Source: Tamarix chinensis (lineage: Eukaryota; Streptophyta; Magnoliopsida; Caryophyllales; Tamaricaceae). From it: a stretch of DNA of 64,000 nt. The stretch spans positions 6,422,501 to 6,486,500 of the forward strand of contig CM060173.1 in NCBI GenBank assembly GCA_030549775.1, written 5' to 3'. A program made the translations under genes and the position numbers. Below, piece after piece: positions 25,940-38,619 of this stretch. A model generated the notes under the pieces. The model had not been told where the DNA came from. It worked only from the letters and a program-made list of their open reading frames with translations, and did not search any database. Position 1 is the first letter of the stretch, and each line of letters begins with the position of its first letter.

Positions 25940-28900
25940 TAGAGCTGGCAAAAGTTAACCCGACCCGCCAACCCGACCCGACCCGACCCGATCCCAACCC
26001 GTGACCCGTCATTGACCCGACCCGTCATTGACCCGACCCGATAGTGACCCGACCCGGTATTATCCTGACCCGCTTCGACCCGACCCAACGTTGACCAGAC
26101 CCGACAATCACCCGATCTGACCCAACATTAACCTGATCAGATATCAAAATATATTATAATAATAATAAATTACACATATTTTGTTATTCATTTAAAGCTT
26201 TTAAAAATATAGTATTTTATAAATTGTACTTATTTTTTATAATTTTACCCTAGACATTCTTATTTATTAATGATATCCTAATAAGATATATTATTAATAA
26301 ATAAAAACCAAAATAAAAAAGGCAAGCATCCAATTGTAAGCCTGTAAAATAATTTTCAAAATGTGTTTCATTACATCTACTAATCCACCTAATTGAAGAA
26401 ACTCTTAATAGAAGAGCATAATAGTGTCCTTTATCAGTTATCAGTTATCACCCACAAAATCCAACAAATAATAACTATACCCTGTATTAAGAAGAGTATC
26501 TCACGTTACAACCCTAAATTTAAAGTTTTAGTTATATTTTTTCTTTTAATATTATTAATTTACTTTAAATATAATTTAGTATTCTACGTTCATCAATTTT
26601 AAATTTACAATATCCAATTATTTTTATTAATTATAATATTAATTATTTATATTTTACATTATTTAATTTTTAATTTATATCAATTTATATACTATAATTA
26701 ATAATTTATGAAAATATATAAAATTATTATTTAATTTAAATTATGTTTAAAATAACTTATTATAGTTTTTTTACTATAATAATAATAATTAATAAAAATA
26801 TTACAATAAAAATATAAATATAATAACGTTAATAAAATAAATACAATTAGAGAAATTAATAAGATAAATTATGTAGAGAAATGAATATAAAAAAAAGATA
26901 GAATAAATGATATAAAAATTATTAGATAAAAAAATAATACTTTTGTAGGTAAATTTGTTTATTGTTAATATTAACCGTGTTATATATATATACTCTAACA
27001 GTATAAATTGAGCTAAAAATATATTAGAAAGTGTCAAAAATCAGCTTCAATGATCCGTCGTGTAGCACTTGTAGGTAAAATTTGTTTTCCCATAACCACA
27101 ATTCTAAATTTAAAGTCCCTGAATTTGAAATCAGAATATATATTTTTACACCAGATGCTCTAAATAAATATTAAACTGGTCGAACTATTTTTGTTAGTTT
27201 TTTTTTAATTAAAGTATTGGTATAGTTTATATTTGTGTAAGTTAATACTATATTTTGATCTTTTGAGACTTTAAAAATAAATTTTAGTTTATTCATAACT
27301 AAAAATGCAATTCAGGTTGCTAATATGTATGAGGGATATGGATAGATATAAAAGTACAGAAATAAATTATGAATATCTTTATTATTTACCTTTGTAAAAA
27401 TAAAACACATACAATATTCTTATTTTATTTATCTTTACTAGTGATCCTATGATTGTATTGTATCTAATATTTACAATGTAATAAATGATCATTATACATT
27501 GTATATTCTTGTTATGCTCAACTTTATTTTATAAAATTATCTTTTCTTAAGTAATCAAATATTTTAAGTAATCAACTAAATATAATATATGATAAACATC
27601 TAATATTTTTACTTGTAAAATTTATAAATGTTTAAAGCAATCAAATATAATATTATTAAAACTTATAAATATCTTTATTATTTACCTTTGTAAAAATAAA
27701 ACACATATAATATTCTTATTTCATTTATCTTTACTAGTGATCCTATGATTATATTGTATCTAATATTTACAATGTAATAAATGATAATTATACATTGTAT
27801 ATTCTTGTTATGCTCACCTTTATTTTATAAAATTATCTGTTTTTAAGTAATCAAATATTTTAAGCAATCAAATAAATATAATATATGATAAATATCTAAT
27901 ATTTTTAATTGTAAAATTTATAAATGTTTAAAGCAATCAAATATAATACAATTAAAACTTATAAATATCTTTATTATTTACCTTTGTATAAATAAAACAC
28001 ATATAATATTCTTATTTCATTTATCTTTACTAGTAATGTTATGATTGTGTCTAATGTTTACAATGTAAGAAATGATCATTATACATTGTATATTCTTGTT
28101 ATGCTCACCTTTATTTTATAAAATTATCTTTTTTTAAGTAATCAAATATTTTAAGTAATAAATTAAATATAATATATGATAAACATATAATATTTTTACT
28201 TGTAAAATTTATAAACGTTTAAAGCAATCAGATATAATATTGTTAAAACTTATAAATATCTTTATTATTTACCTTTGTAAAAATAAAACACATATAATAT
28301 TCTTATTCCATTTATCTTTACTAGTAATCTTATTATTGTATCTAATATATACAATCTAATATAAATTTTTTTTTAAGTAATTAAATATTTTAAGTTATCA
28401 AATAAATTATAATCAATGATAAATATCTTTGTTTGATTCAAAGCGCAATATTTTTTATTATTAAAATTTATAAATATTTATTTGTGAAAATAAAGCGCAT
28501 TTAATATTTTTAATTCTTTTATATGCAATATTAATCTTATGATTGTCTGTCTCTAATATTTATGATTTATGAAATGATAATTACTTGGACTCGAATATGA
28601 GTAAACCCGTCAAAACTCGACCCGACCCGACCCGACCCATTAAGTTAACCCGTAACTAATTGAATCCAACCCGTCAAATTGTATGAAATAACCCCACCCA
28701 TCAACTTAACTCGAAATAACTCTGACATAACTAACCTGTCATATTACATGAAATGACCTAAACGGGCTGAAGCCACCTACTCATGTGAAACAAAAAATGA
28801 CCCGAAACTAACCCGACCCTATCGGTCAAGTTAACCCAAAATTATCCGAATCCCAGTTTTCTTAACCCGAATGGCAGGATCCGATCCGACCCGACAAATT

Positions 28901-29166
28901 AACCCAAAATGACCCAGACCCGAAATGATCTGACCCAACCCGACAAATTGACCCGAAATGACCCGCAACCAAAAATGACCTGACCCGGAACCGACCCGAC
29001 CCGACAAATTGACCCGAAATGACCCGACCAGTTGATGACCTGACCCGACCCGCAACCGACCCAACAAATTAATTGACCCGAAATGACCTGACCCGACCCG
29101 CACCCGACCCGCAAAAGTCAAATGACCCGAAATGACCCGACCCGCCTGACCCGATTGCCACCTATA
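25940..29166. mobile_element. Non-autonomous hAT element with CCCGACCC subterminal arrays (3227 bp)
   Basis: Ends TAGAGCTGGCAA and (complement) TATAGGTGGCAA form hAT-type terminal inverted repeats, and an exact 8-bp duplication GCCGTTGG flanks the element (25932-25939 and 29167-29174). LTR copy C shows a near-identical empty site, GCCGTTAG, near 35129. Both ends carry dense arrays of GACCCG/AACCCG motifs: about 150 bp on the left, about 550 bp on the right (28610-29160). The interior is AT-rich with a 295-bp tandem repeat. No transposase; the minus-strand ORFs at 28831-29187 are translations of the motif array. Confidence 0.9.
27367..28510 (+). repeat. Tandem repeat of about 295 bp, four units, inside the hAT element
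   Basis: Units start at about 27367, 27663, 27959 and 28250 with TTATAAATATCTTTATTATT; the last unit is shortened and degenerate. Noncoding. Confidence 0.85.
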
Positions 29167-29424
29167 GCCGTTGGTCCAAAGGTCCAACTCTTTTTTTTCC
29201 TTTTATTTAAAAATAATATCAGCAAAATAAAATTCAATGAAAATTAATAAATAATATTATACTCTAAATTTATTTAATTATTATCATTTAAGCTCAATTA
29301 ATAATATTTATGCAATTATTACTACTTAAGGATGAAATTATAATTATTTACCTATATTATTTAAATAAAATACTAAAAATTAAGATTATAAGGGTATAAA
29401 ATATGTTAAAATATGAACTTTTCA

Positions 29425-31512
29425 GTAGTTGACAATGAGATAAAATTATGGGCACAAAGAGGGATGAATAAGGCTATGCTCTCTTCATTTGAATTTTGTT
29501 AATCTCATCTAAATAGATAAATAAATAAATCAATGTGCTCTTATTACTATGTTACTATTTTTAATATTTTAATTAATAGTTTATCACTATAATTATATTA
29601 TTATTACTCTCATGATTAAAATTATATCATTAATCTTATATTATTTTGTTATTATTAGAATTATGACTCATTTGACAAATATCGAAAATAATCAATCCTA
29701 ACTCTTTGTGGTATAGATTTATAGCCCTATATATGGTCATAACAATAAACTAAAGTCATATAGTGCATGAGGAAAAAGTTGATGCTATAATTATATGTTT
29801 ATGCATCAAAGTGATATACGTATATAGTTGACTTTTAAAACAAATTACTGTGATGAATTAATTCAAAAATTAAATGTGTAAAATTACTATATGCTTATGT
29901 ATTGCTATAAATTTACTATTAATTTATATGTTCAAAATTTTCTCCTCCTATTATTTTATCATACTTTTGGGGTGAAATTTTAATATAACGACTTAACAAT
30001 TTAAAGGTATATTTAGGGCTGGCCCAAGCATGGGTAAGTATGGAGGTTGCCTTGGACTCCATTAATTTAGAAAATTATTTTAAGCTAGATCGATGATATT
30101 AATTTTATATTTTTGAAATATTAAATAAAAATTGGCAAAAAAAAATTATTGAGAAAATCAATTAAACCTGAAGCACATGGAGAAGTACTTTTAGATCGAT
30201 GATATTAATTTTATATTTAGGGCAGGACCAATTTTATCTTTTAGCATAAAAGTTTACACTCGATGAACTGGGGCCATACTAGGTCAAGATCGAAAATTAT
30301 TAAAACAAGCTAACTTTTAGTCAAACTGTGGTTAGACTAGTCTGATGGGTTGGACCGCATACTAGCCCCTATATCAGATAAATTTTTGGGCCTATTTTTA
30401 AAAGCACATGGAGAATCTCTATAAAATGAAAAAACTTGAATTGGAATTAACATTTCGCTATCAAAGTTTTAAATTAGAGACTTGTATCTAGATCGAGTTT
30501 TGACTTGCTTATAATGAAACATCTCACCTTAATTATATATAATATGAAATATCTTTAACTAAGGAATTAGGATTATAGTATATGTACCAACACAATTCTA
30601 TTAATCTGATGGTTATACTTTATCATTTAAATACAAAGAAGATAATAATATATATTGATAATTTTAAAAACTAAAAACTAGTGATGTCAATTTCTCCTAA
30701 AATTTCACAACATTTCTTATAAAACTTCATTTGAGAAAGCTACCACATCATTGTATGATCTCCTAAAAGCCGAGCATTACATATGTAAGTTACTAGCAAG
30801 CCCAATTATTTACAGTTTATATTCTAATTCATATAATTAGAAATTATCAAGTGGTAAAAGTATCATTCAGAGTTACAGAGCCTTTTATATATTTTCTCTT
30901 ACCCCAACCTCCGAATGGTAAGGGTCAGTCGTCCGATTAATATTTTAGTCTTGGAATATTGAAGTTATATATATATATACATAACATCCTTTTTTTTAAA
31001 GGATTTGGAAGTATTTTGAATATTTCAAAATATTTCAACAACTTAGAAAGTTGTTGGGATTGATTGGAATGAATGTTATACATATCGAATCTAAATGCTA
31101 CTCAATCAAATTTGTACCTACAAATGATACAAAAACTAACATTAATTAACAACAATTACCAACACTGACAATTTTTTTTGGTTCCCTTAAAACATATAAG
31201 AACATCGTAATTTGTCTTCTTCTCGACTGACATGTATAGTGAACCGAATTATTAAAGTTCAATGAAAAGGACGGAAAAAAAACACCCACATGACAATGGC
31301 AGCAACTTCGAAGAAAAAATGGATAGGTGTTATGCATATACCTGAAGTTTCAGGCAATTAATATCATTCAACAAATGCATAGAGAACTTAAAAAATCGTG
31401 CATCATTGAGTCAATTCAAAACGTGTGATTGTAAGTGACCGAGCACAACACAGATATTTGACGATCATCAAATTAAGTTCGTGCATATGTTCGAATTCCT
31501 CTCTCCCCCCTC

Positions 31513-31569
<57 letters not shown>

Positions 31570-32117
31570 TACTATTACTATAACAATTTTAAAGTGATTG
31601 TAACTAGATATGATGGTACTTTAGATTGACGTTCATGAACTTTTTATAAATATTACAGAAAGAAAAAAAAAGGAGTACAAATTTATGTAAAACATATATA
31701 CCAAACATCAATTAAAATGAAATTAATCTCACCTAACGATGCCTAAAGAGTATTAGTTAAGAGGCAGTGCATGCTACTAAATTTATCGAAAATAAATTTT
31801 TTATACACATGATTTGCCAAGCAATAATTTATCTATTTGAGATAGTATTAAGTAACAATATGTAATTGCAATAAAGATTAGTAATTAACATGAGATAAGG
31901 AGGAAGGAAAATATTAGTGTTAACAAATACTACTAGAAAGAAGCGCTAATATTTGATGACTACATTGATGCCAATAATGTCATGCGAAAAAAAATGAAGA
32001 GAAACAACCCTAATACAGATGATATATGAATATTTTACTACATAAATATTATAAACCCGGCCGTTCTGCTTGCCTGCCTGCCGGAAGCTAGAAGATGAAG
32101 AAAGTAATTAATGAACG
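29425..32117. other. Intergenic region left of the DUF7086 gene
   Basis: Bases 29425-29615 complete segmental copy B. The rest is AT-rich and unique in the window. A GGGCTGGCCCAAG motif near 30008 and AGGGCAGGACC near 30217 hint at old transposon ends, but I found no pairing or target duplication. A TTA microsatellite is at 31515-31564. No credible gene. Confidence 0.5.
31515..31564 (+). repeat. (TTA)n microsatellite
   Basis: About 16 TTA units, followed by ACT/ATT variants. Confidence 0.95.
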
Positions 32118-33104
32118 TCAACGATAGCTGAAACGACCGGATGGATCCAGTTGCTTACACAACTCAAGATAAGTGAGATAGAGAACTCGATCCTTGGCCC
32201 CGGTGCGGTGGTTCTCGGTATGCTTGCAGAAGTACTTCAGTTGTTCCAGGGTGCAACACCCTATAAATTGACCCAGTAGCAAGAACAACCAATTAATCGA
32301 ATTCTTGCTTCCCGAAATCACAGGGCTTACGCACTTCTCCTGCCCACAGTGCTCACAGTCAGGTAATACCGGATGCAGCCACTCACTAGGCGCACGCTCG
32401 TGCATGGCCGACATATTGCTCATCAAAAAATGAGACACTTCGTTGAATTTTTCTTCAAGATCAAATTCCATTCGACATCCTCTTTCGCATTTCTTGCAAA
32501 CTACTTCATCTGATACGGTACGGATCCCCAACGCTTTCAGTTTGTCCATGCTTAGGATTCTAGCCCTGCGATCCATGGCCCAAGGGTATGGAATAGGGAT
32601 TGTTTCAACTTTGTTGGGGCCTCGTGATTGGAACGGGTTGCGCCGTTTCTTGGAAGGTGGTGCTCGTCGTAGTGACGGCCGGTTATGAGCAGTACTACTA
32701 GTAGCAATACTACTAGCACTAAACTCTACTCCAACTGTGGCATGACTACTATAGTTACCACCGCTAATAGTATTCATGGATGACGAAGCCTGCGGAGTAT
32801 CGGTAAGAAAGTACGGGAAGGCCGGTTGGGAAGGTAACTGCACCGATCCTAGTTGTAGCGGCGGCGGCAGCAACCGACTCGTTGAAGATACTTCCCCCGT
32901 TGCCCTGATCATTGGTACCGCCGGTGCTGCTGCTTGCTGATGTGGAGACAACCCGTCGTCTGATTCATGCCTGCGGGATGACGATGGAATATTTGAAATT
33001 GTTTGCAAATGCTGCAGCGGTGATGGTGATGATCGGCGAAGACTCAGGCCCAAGCTAAGGTTATCTACACCACCTTCTTCATTACTGGGGGGTCTTTGGA
33101 TCAT
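32118..33104 (-). CDS. DUF7086-family protein with an EAR-like motif (328 aa)
   Basis: Single-exon ORF. The C-terminal half (about residues 168-323) matches what I know of the plant-specific DUF7086 domain: IPYPWAMDRRARILSM at its start, paired cysteines C203/C206/C210 and C250/C253/C258, WLFLLLGQFIGCCTLEQLKY, then FCKHTENHRTGAKDRVLYLT. The cysteine pairs suggest metal binding, but the biochemical function of the family is unknown to me. The N-terminal half is serine-rich and low-complexity, with an LxLxLxL stretch LSLGLSL at 16-22, which resembles an EAR repression motif, and a basic KKRR patch at 152-155 that could be a nuclear signal. Together these suggest a nuclear regulator (inference). 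The start is the first ATG after an in-frame stop. A degenerate copy of its 5' end is at 47938-48215. Confidence 0.85.
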   Translation of the reverse strand: MIQRPPSNEEGGVDNLSLGLSLRRSSPSPLQHLQTISNIPSSSRRHESDDGLSPHQQAAAPAVPMIRATGEVSSTSRLLPPPLQLGSVQLPSQPAFPYFLTDTPQASSSMNTISGGNYSSHATVGVEFSASSIATSSTAHNRPSLRRAPPSKKRRNPFQSRGPNKVETIPIPYPWAMDRRARILSMDKLKALGIRTVSDEVVCKKCERGCRMEFDLEEKFNEVSHFLMSNMSAMHERAPSEWLHPVLPDCEHCGQEKCVSPVISGSKNSINWLFLLLGQFIGCCTLEQLKYFCKHTENHRTGAKDRVLYLTYLELCKQLDPSGRFSYR

Positions 33105-33520
33105 CGTTAGAGGAAGAGAATTATTACTGCTTTGCTACATGTGATCCCGTTGTGGTTGTTGTGGTGGCGGACTTGCTGCAAACTCAAATACTACTAGCTC
33201 TGTCCTTTTCTCTCCACCTTCTTCTAACCGATAAATGTCAATGAAACAGCCCACCTGATCTGCGAAATATGTACGAGAGTTTAGTTAACTTTAGTTAAAT
33301 AAAATAGAAAATTTAAAATTGTTAATAATCTACTATAGTAAAAACTATTTTATCATTTTATCTCACTCATGCCATTATTATATGTAAGAGTTTATTTTTT
33401 ATCAAATATTACTCTAAAACAGTAATTAATTATTAGATCGATTGATCGATTGGCTTTATATAAGAGTTTATTCTATTATATAAGGTATCTCATACACACG
33501 CACTCAGATACAATTTTATC
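33105..33520 (-). promoter_or_regulatory. 5' region of the DUF7086 gene: leader, possible intron acceptor, TATA box
   Basis: On the minus strand a TATATAAAG box lies at about 33454-33463. A TTTCGCAG acceptor-like site ends at 33260, so a leader intron is possible. Between it and the ATG there is an open frame (about 33240 down to 33127) that ends in TAG, in frame with and a few codons upstream of the start; it could be an upstream ORF or the remnant of a longer N-terminus. Confidence 0.35.
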
Positions 33521-33646
33521 TTTAAATCCAAAACCTACAAAATTAAATTTCTTTTTAGCTATCCCAATTTATTAGACTGTGTAAAGTTCAATTAAATTTC
33601 AATATTTTTGGAAAGATAAGTAGCTTAAATCATGATTGTCTATATA

Positions 33647-35396
33647 TGTGGTGTGTCCCCAGCAACGACGCCAAAAATTGGTGTGGCCATAGCCGATACG
33701 CAATTTAAACCCTCTTGTTGTTAATTGTAGCACTGGTAAATAAGGGTATCGTTCTAGTCCGGGTATTGAGAGGGCTCACCTCTATCTAACTAGCTCAAAC
33801 TATAAATAAAAATAAAAATCCTAAATAATTATAAAAAAAACAAGAAAAATACTAATGGGGGTTATAAAAATAATAATAAAAGGAGTAAATAAAATAAATT
33901 AAACTAATAACAATAAAAATAATAGGAAACCAGCAGATATGATAAAGATGTTAGGGAAATCAAAATCCACCACTAGATTAGGTCGAAATATAATATTAAT
34001 TTCTAAGTCAATATTTAATTGTGAGAATGAGATTGACCAAGTTGTACACCAAACGCAGGTCCATACACCTTATATTACTTCCCTTAATTAATTAATATGA
34101 CAACGTGCTAATATTAACTCTATTAAATATAAGCAGTATAGCAGCAACAAGCGGCTCCTATATTTAACTAGATTTAATGCATTAAGTGTAATTGGAAGGC
34201 TGTCAATCTAAGTACCCAAACTAGTACACAACGCATGTCTAGCTGTATTTCCTTTTCTTGACCCACACGTATCAAAACTTTTTACTAGCAGGCAAATAAT
34301 CCTACATACTGTCACTTATGAGGAAACCAGAACAAGGCATGTACCAAATAAATTATACTTAACAGAATTATACATATAAACGATATCAATTAAAATAGAG
34401 TCAAGAAACAATCTCACAAAACAAAGAAAATAAAATTATAGCTTAAACCATAGTCTAAGTTTTCAATTTATTCCCTAACAATAAATAATCAGCTAGCCAT
34501 AATAAAGAAATTAATTACACAAAAATATATATCTAAAATATAAATTAAAATAAGAAAAATAAATAATCAGAATTAATTTTGGATAAAAAATTAAAAATTA
34601 ATTCAGATAAAAATTAATTTTATATAAAATAAATTATACCAGTATCAAATTTTCTCTTATTATCCGTTGTCGTCGCCTTTCTTTCCGTGCACTATTTCTT
34701 TTTCTTTTTCTTTTTCCGGCTGACGGAGGCTGCCCTGCCTCGAATTCCGTGCGGCACTGATGTGCCTCGCGGCTGCTACTCGTACTGCCGCTGTGCCTCG
34801 GTCGAGCTTGTTAAGGCTCTCCTCCAGACGCTCCCTCCTCTGCTTCTGACGTGCAGCTGCCTTTTAATTTTCTTTCTTTTTGACCGCTGACGTCTCCTCT
34901 TCGGGTGACGACTGACGAGCCCTGCCGCACTCCCTCTTCCTTCTGCGGCTTGTCCTTTAATTTATTAATGCTGCTCCTTTTATTTTCGTCAGAGGGCTTT
35001 TCCACGTCAGCCCTCACAAACCCTTCGTGCGGCTCACTGTTTCGTGCCTGGCGGCTCGTTTGATTTGCCTCCCCGCTGCGTCGTTTCTTCCGTTCTTGTT
35101 TCGGGCCTTTGGGCCTTCGGCTTTTGGGCCGTTAGTCCAAAGGTCCAAATCTTTTTTTTTTTAATTTTTTTCTTTTATTTAAAAACAATAAATGCAAAAT
35201 AAAATTAAATAAATATTAATAAATAATATTTTATTTTAAATTTACTTAATTTATATCATTTTAGCTTAAATAATAATATTTATGCAATTTTTACTACTTA
35301 AGCATAAAACCATAATTATTTACCTATATGAGTTAAATAAAATACTAAAAACTAAAATTATAAGGGTATAAAATATGTCAAAATATGAACTTATCA
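33647..35396 (-). mobile_element. tRNA-Asp-primed LTR, copy C, with primer-binding site
   Basis: The complement of a tRNA-Asp primer-binding site, CCCCAGCAACGACGCCA (33657-33673), is followed by the LTR from 33679 to 35396, homologous to copies A and B. Here the tRNA match is only about 17 bp, as normal for a primer-binding site. ATATA at 33642-33646 and 35397-35401 may be the target duplication, with about 10 bp of the other LTR left at 33647-33656; AT-richness makes this weak. The GC-richer part (34680-35100) holds ORFs without domains. Confidence 0.6.
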
Positions 35397-37220
35397 ATAT
35401 ATACCTAAAAAAAAAGTACAAATCTACAATCTACATACACTACAAGAAAAAGACCTAACACCGATAGAGACTAATCGTCGGTGTTACAACTAAATACCGA
35501 CTATAAATCATCGGTATTAAAATAGACAACAAAAGAATTTTTAACTTAAAAAAAAGGTTGGAAAATTATTAGTACCGACAATATGTATTTTCGGTGTTTA
35601 GTGGCGCCAAATTTCACTCAAAAAAATAATATTAAAATGTCAAAAATATAAAACTAATGAATTATTTCTTATTACCAACGATAAGTGTAGTCGGTAATAA
35701 GAAATATATTTCATGGATGAAAATTTTCTGCCCAAATTTTTTTTATTAAAGTAAAAATCTTATTACCGACGATAAGATCTTTAATATTGATGATATATTG
35801 TAGGTAATACAAAATTTAGTTAGCTAGAATAGGAGGAAAATATATCGATAAGGAACGAATAATAATAAAATATTTATTGCCAATGATAAATCGTCGATAT
35901 TAAGGGTAAAAAAAATTTCTTCGTCCTAAGCCAAAGACATCGTTTAAATTTTTATTTCATAATACCAATGATTTATTGTCGGTATTAAGATAATCAATTT
36001 TTTTGGCTAGGGAAAATGACGTTGTCTATTTAATTCTACCTTAATAACGATGATAAATCACTTAATGCCAACAATTAAAACCATTGGTATTAAGCATTAG
36101 ATATAAACCAAATACAAGTCCTAATTCTTCTTTTTCGGTCGTCTTCTTTAGCGTTCTTCTTCTTCTCTTTATAAGATAGCGCACATTCTGCCCTATTTCC
36201 TTTCAATTTTCATCATTTTTCTCTTTTTATTTTTTTTTTTATTTTTAAGTTTGAAGGTTTGTATGCTTCTAATATATTATCCTTAAGTATAATTTGGTTT
36301 AAAATTGACTATTCATGGTTTGTTATATGTATTTGTAGCCCAACTGCTGTAGCACCACCACGCTGCCAGCTCGTCGTAGCCGTGCCATTGTCGTCTCCTA
36401 CCAAGCAACCTTACAACATTAATTTGGTATATTTATTAATTATTTATTTTGATTTATGGTAATAATTTCCATATTAATTAAATTAAAATAATTTTTGAAT
36501 TATGTTATTGTAGTTAAGGTTTGATTGGTTTAATAGATTATTGTGTTTTGGGTTTATAGAATTGATTTAATAGATTTTTTTATAATTGGGGTATTAGATT
36601 ATTATAGTTAGATTATGTGTATAATTAAATGATATATATTGTATATCGTTATTATTATGCATGCTATATTAGAAAAAATATTAGTATGTTTTAGTTGATC
36701 GTTGGTAATTAATATATACTTTAGAATCTTACTATGAGTATATATTTGTAGAAGCAACACGTTGGTAGACTTTTAAATTGGTGATATATAATTTGTATGT
36801 TTTTGGTGAGCTTGTTAGATTTAATAAATATTTGTTACTATAAATAAGATTAGAGACGAATAGTTAAAATTTTTTATTTATGATAATAATAATTAATGGT
36901 AAGCTTCAACCTAGTTATTAAAAAAATAACTGAAGAGAATAATTAATAATTAATTAAAAAATAAAATTTTAGAGATAAATACTTAAAAAAATATGAAAAT
37001 AAAAAAAGGTTGTTGACCTTATATGATAATTAATAATTAATAATCTCTCGTAATTTTAAACAAAAAAACATTCTTGACTAAAATGAACACAAATCTTTGA
37101 TACTTTTAAAAAAAAAATTATATAGTTGAACCCTTGTGAAATCAAAATAAATGAAATAAAGGCAATATTAACTTAAAATAAGGGTCTAAGGTTTATTTTG
37201 ATTTTGTGCTATTTTTGTAG

Positions 37221-37967
37221 GTGCTAAATTTAATTATTGACAAGTTAACTAAAAGTTTTTTATTTGAAAAAAATTTAACAGATAAGATGACCATTGATAA
37301 GAGTTGGAAGAGGTTATGGAATTATAGGTTTCATCAGTTTTGGAATGAACTTCTAGCGTTTATTAAAATGGTAAAAAATTGTCTAAATTCATACGGGTCC
37401 ATTTGTTGTCGTTGTAAGAATTGTAATAATTATATTTGGCTCCATCTTAGTGTAATTAAAAGTCACATACTATTCTTTGGGTTTTTGCCAACATATGAGA
37501 AATAGGTATACCATAGTGAAATAAAGTCAATGTCAGTTAAGGAGGAGAGAGGAGATGAGATGATGTATATTTTAGGTGATTTATTAGGTAGTACTAATGA
37601 GCCTTATGCAGATGACATCGACAATAATGAATCCTTAGGTGGTAACAAATTTATTAATAGAGATGTTAATAGGACTTTAGTGGTGATGTGAGGAATGATG
37701 CGGATCAATATTATAAATAATTATTTGAGGAGATAGAGACATAATTATCTTCCGAATGCAAGAATTTCTCTTCTCTCAACTTTTTAGTAAAGGCGATGCA
37801 TCTTAAGGTGTTGAACAAATGGAGTAATAAATCATTTGATGGACTATTCAAGTTGTTGAAAGAAGCTCTTCCAGAGGGAAATAAGTTTCCTAAATTGCAT
37901 TACAATACTAAGAAGATGATGAGTAAGTTAGGTTTAGGGTATGAATTGATTCACGTGTGCAGGTTTG
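37221..37967 (+). pseudogene. CACTA transposase remnant, N-terminal part
   Basis: The frame at about 37293-37505 matches the transposase-associated domain of CACTA elements: DKSWKRLWNYRFHQFWNELL, then GSICCRCKNC and a final GFLPTYEK followed by a stop. After frame breaks, 37798-37967 reads as the start of the TNP2 domain: LNKWSNKSFDGLFKLLKEAL, PEGNKFPKLHYN and LGLGYELIHVC. The sequence is then cut by LTR-4. Several stops and frameshifts show it is nonfunctional. Confidence 0.8.
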
Positions 37968-38485
37968 TGTAACACCCCAAAATTCGCTAAATCTTTTTTT
38001 TAAAAGTGGAAGAATTTAAAATTTAAAACCTATGACACTACAGAAAACTAGGATTTTAACGACCAACAACTTTCGTCGTTAATGACCAAATTTTGGTTGC
38101 TAATATCAATAACAACCAAATAAATTGTTGGTCGTCCATGGTCATTATTGCTCCCTCGCTAAAGGCTTTAACGACCAACCGAAATTTTTTGATCGCTAAA
38201 ACAATAGCAACGGCATAAAATGTTGGTCGCTATAAGCAATAGCAACAACATATAATGTTGGTCGCTATAAGCAATAGTGAGGAACAAAATACAGTGTCGT
38301 AAATAATATTACCGATCATTTTTTTATAATTAAATAAATACAAATTATTATATTAATAACGACCAATTTTTTCTTCACTACTAAAATCCATTTATTATTA
38401 GCGACATAATTTATTGGTCGCAAATACCATAATTATATATTCAAGGATATAGCATTTCAACATTCTTCTCAAGCCATGCATCGGT

Positions 38486-38490
38486 CTATA

Positions 38491-38528
<38 letters not shown>

Positions 38529-38552
38529 ATTTTAATCTTCTCAATCTCTGTA

Positions 38553-38613
<61 letters not shown>
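38486..38613 (+). repeat. (AT)n microsatellite cluster in CACTA-1
   Basis: Two AT runs separated by a short TTTTAATCTTCTCAATCTC-like spacer. The ORF at 38486-38770 on the minus strand is an artefact of it. Confidence 0.9.

Positions 38614-38619
<6 letters not shown>

Larger units (their letters stand above)
24523..29424 (-). mobile_element. tRNA-Asp-primed LTR, copy B, split by a hAT element
   Basis: Homologous to 3385-18899 and 33679-35396. With the hAT element at 25940-29166 and one 8-bp duplication removed, it is about 1667 bp. It ends TTTTCA. An AT microsatellite lies at 25302-25346. The ORFs at 25620-25958 and 25683-25871 fall within LTR sequence shared by the copies and have no domain. 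Confidence 0.7.

Noticed and set aside
25940..29166. Telomere-like or satellite origin for the CCCGACCC repeats
   Set aside because: The motif differs from the plant telomere repeat, and the hAT ends with an exact 8-bp duplication explain the block.
28831..29187. 118-residue ORF rich in Gly, Arg and Ser
   Set aside because: Translation of the CCCGACCC array of the hAT element.
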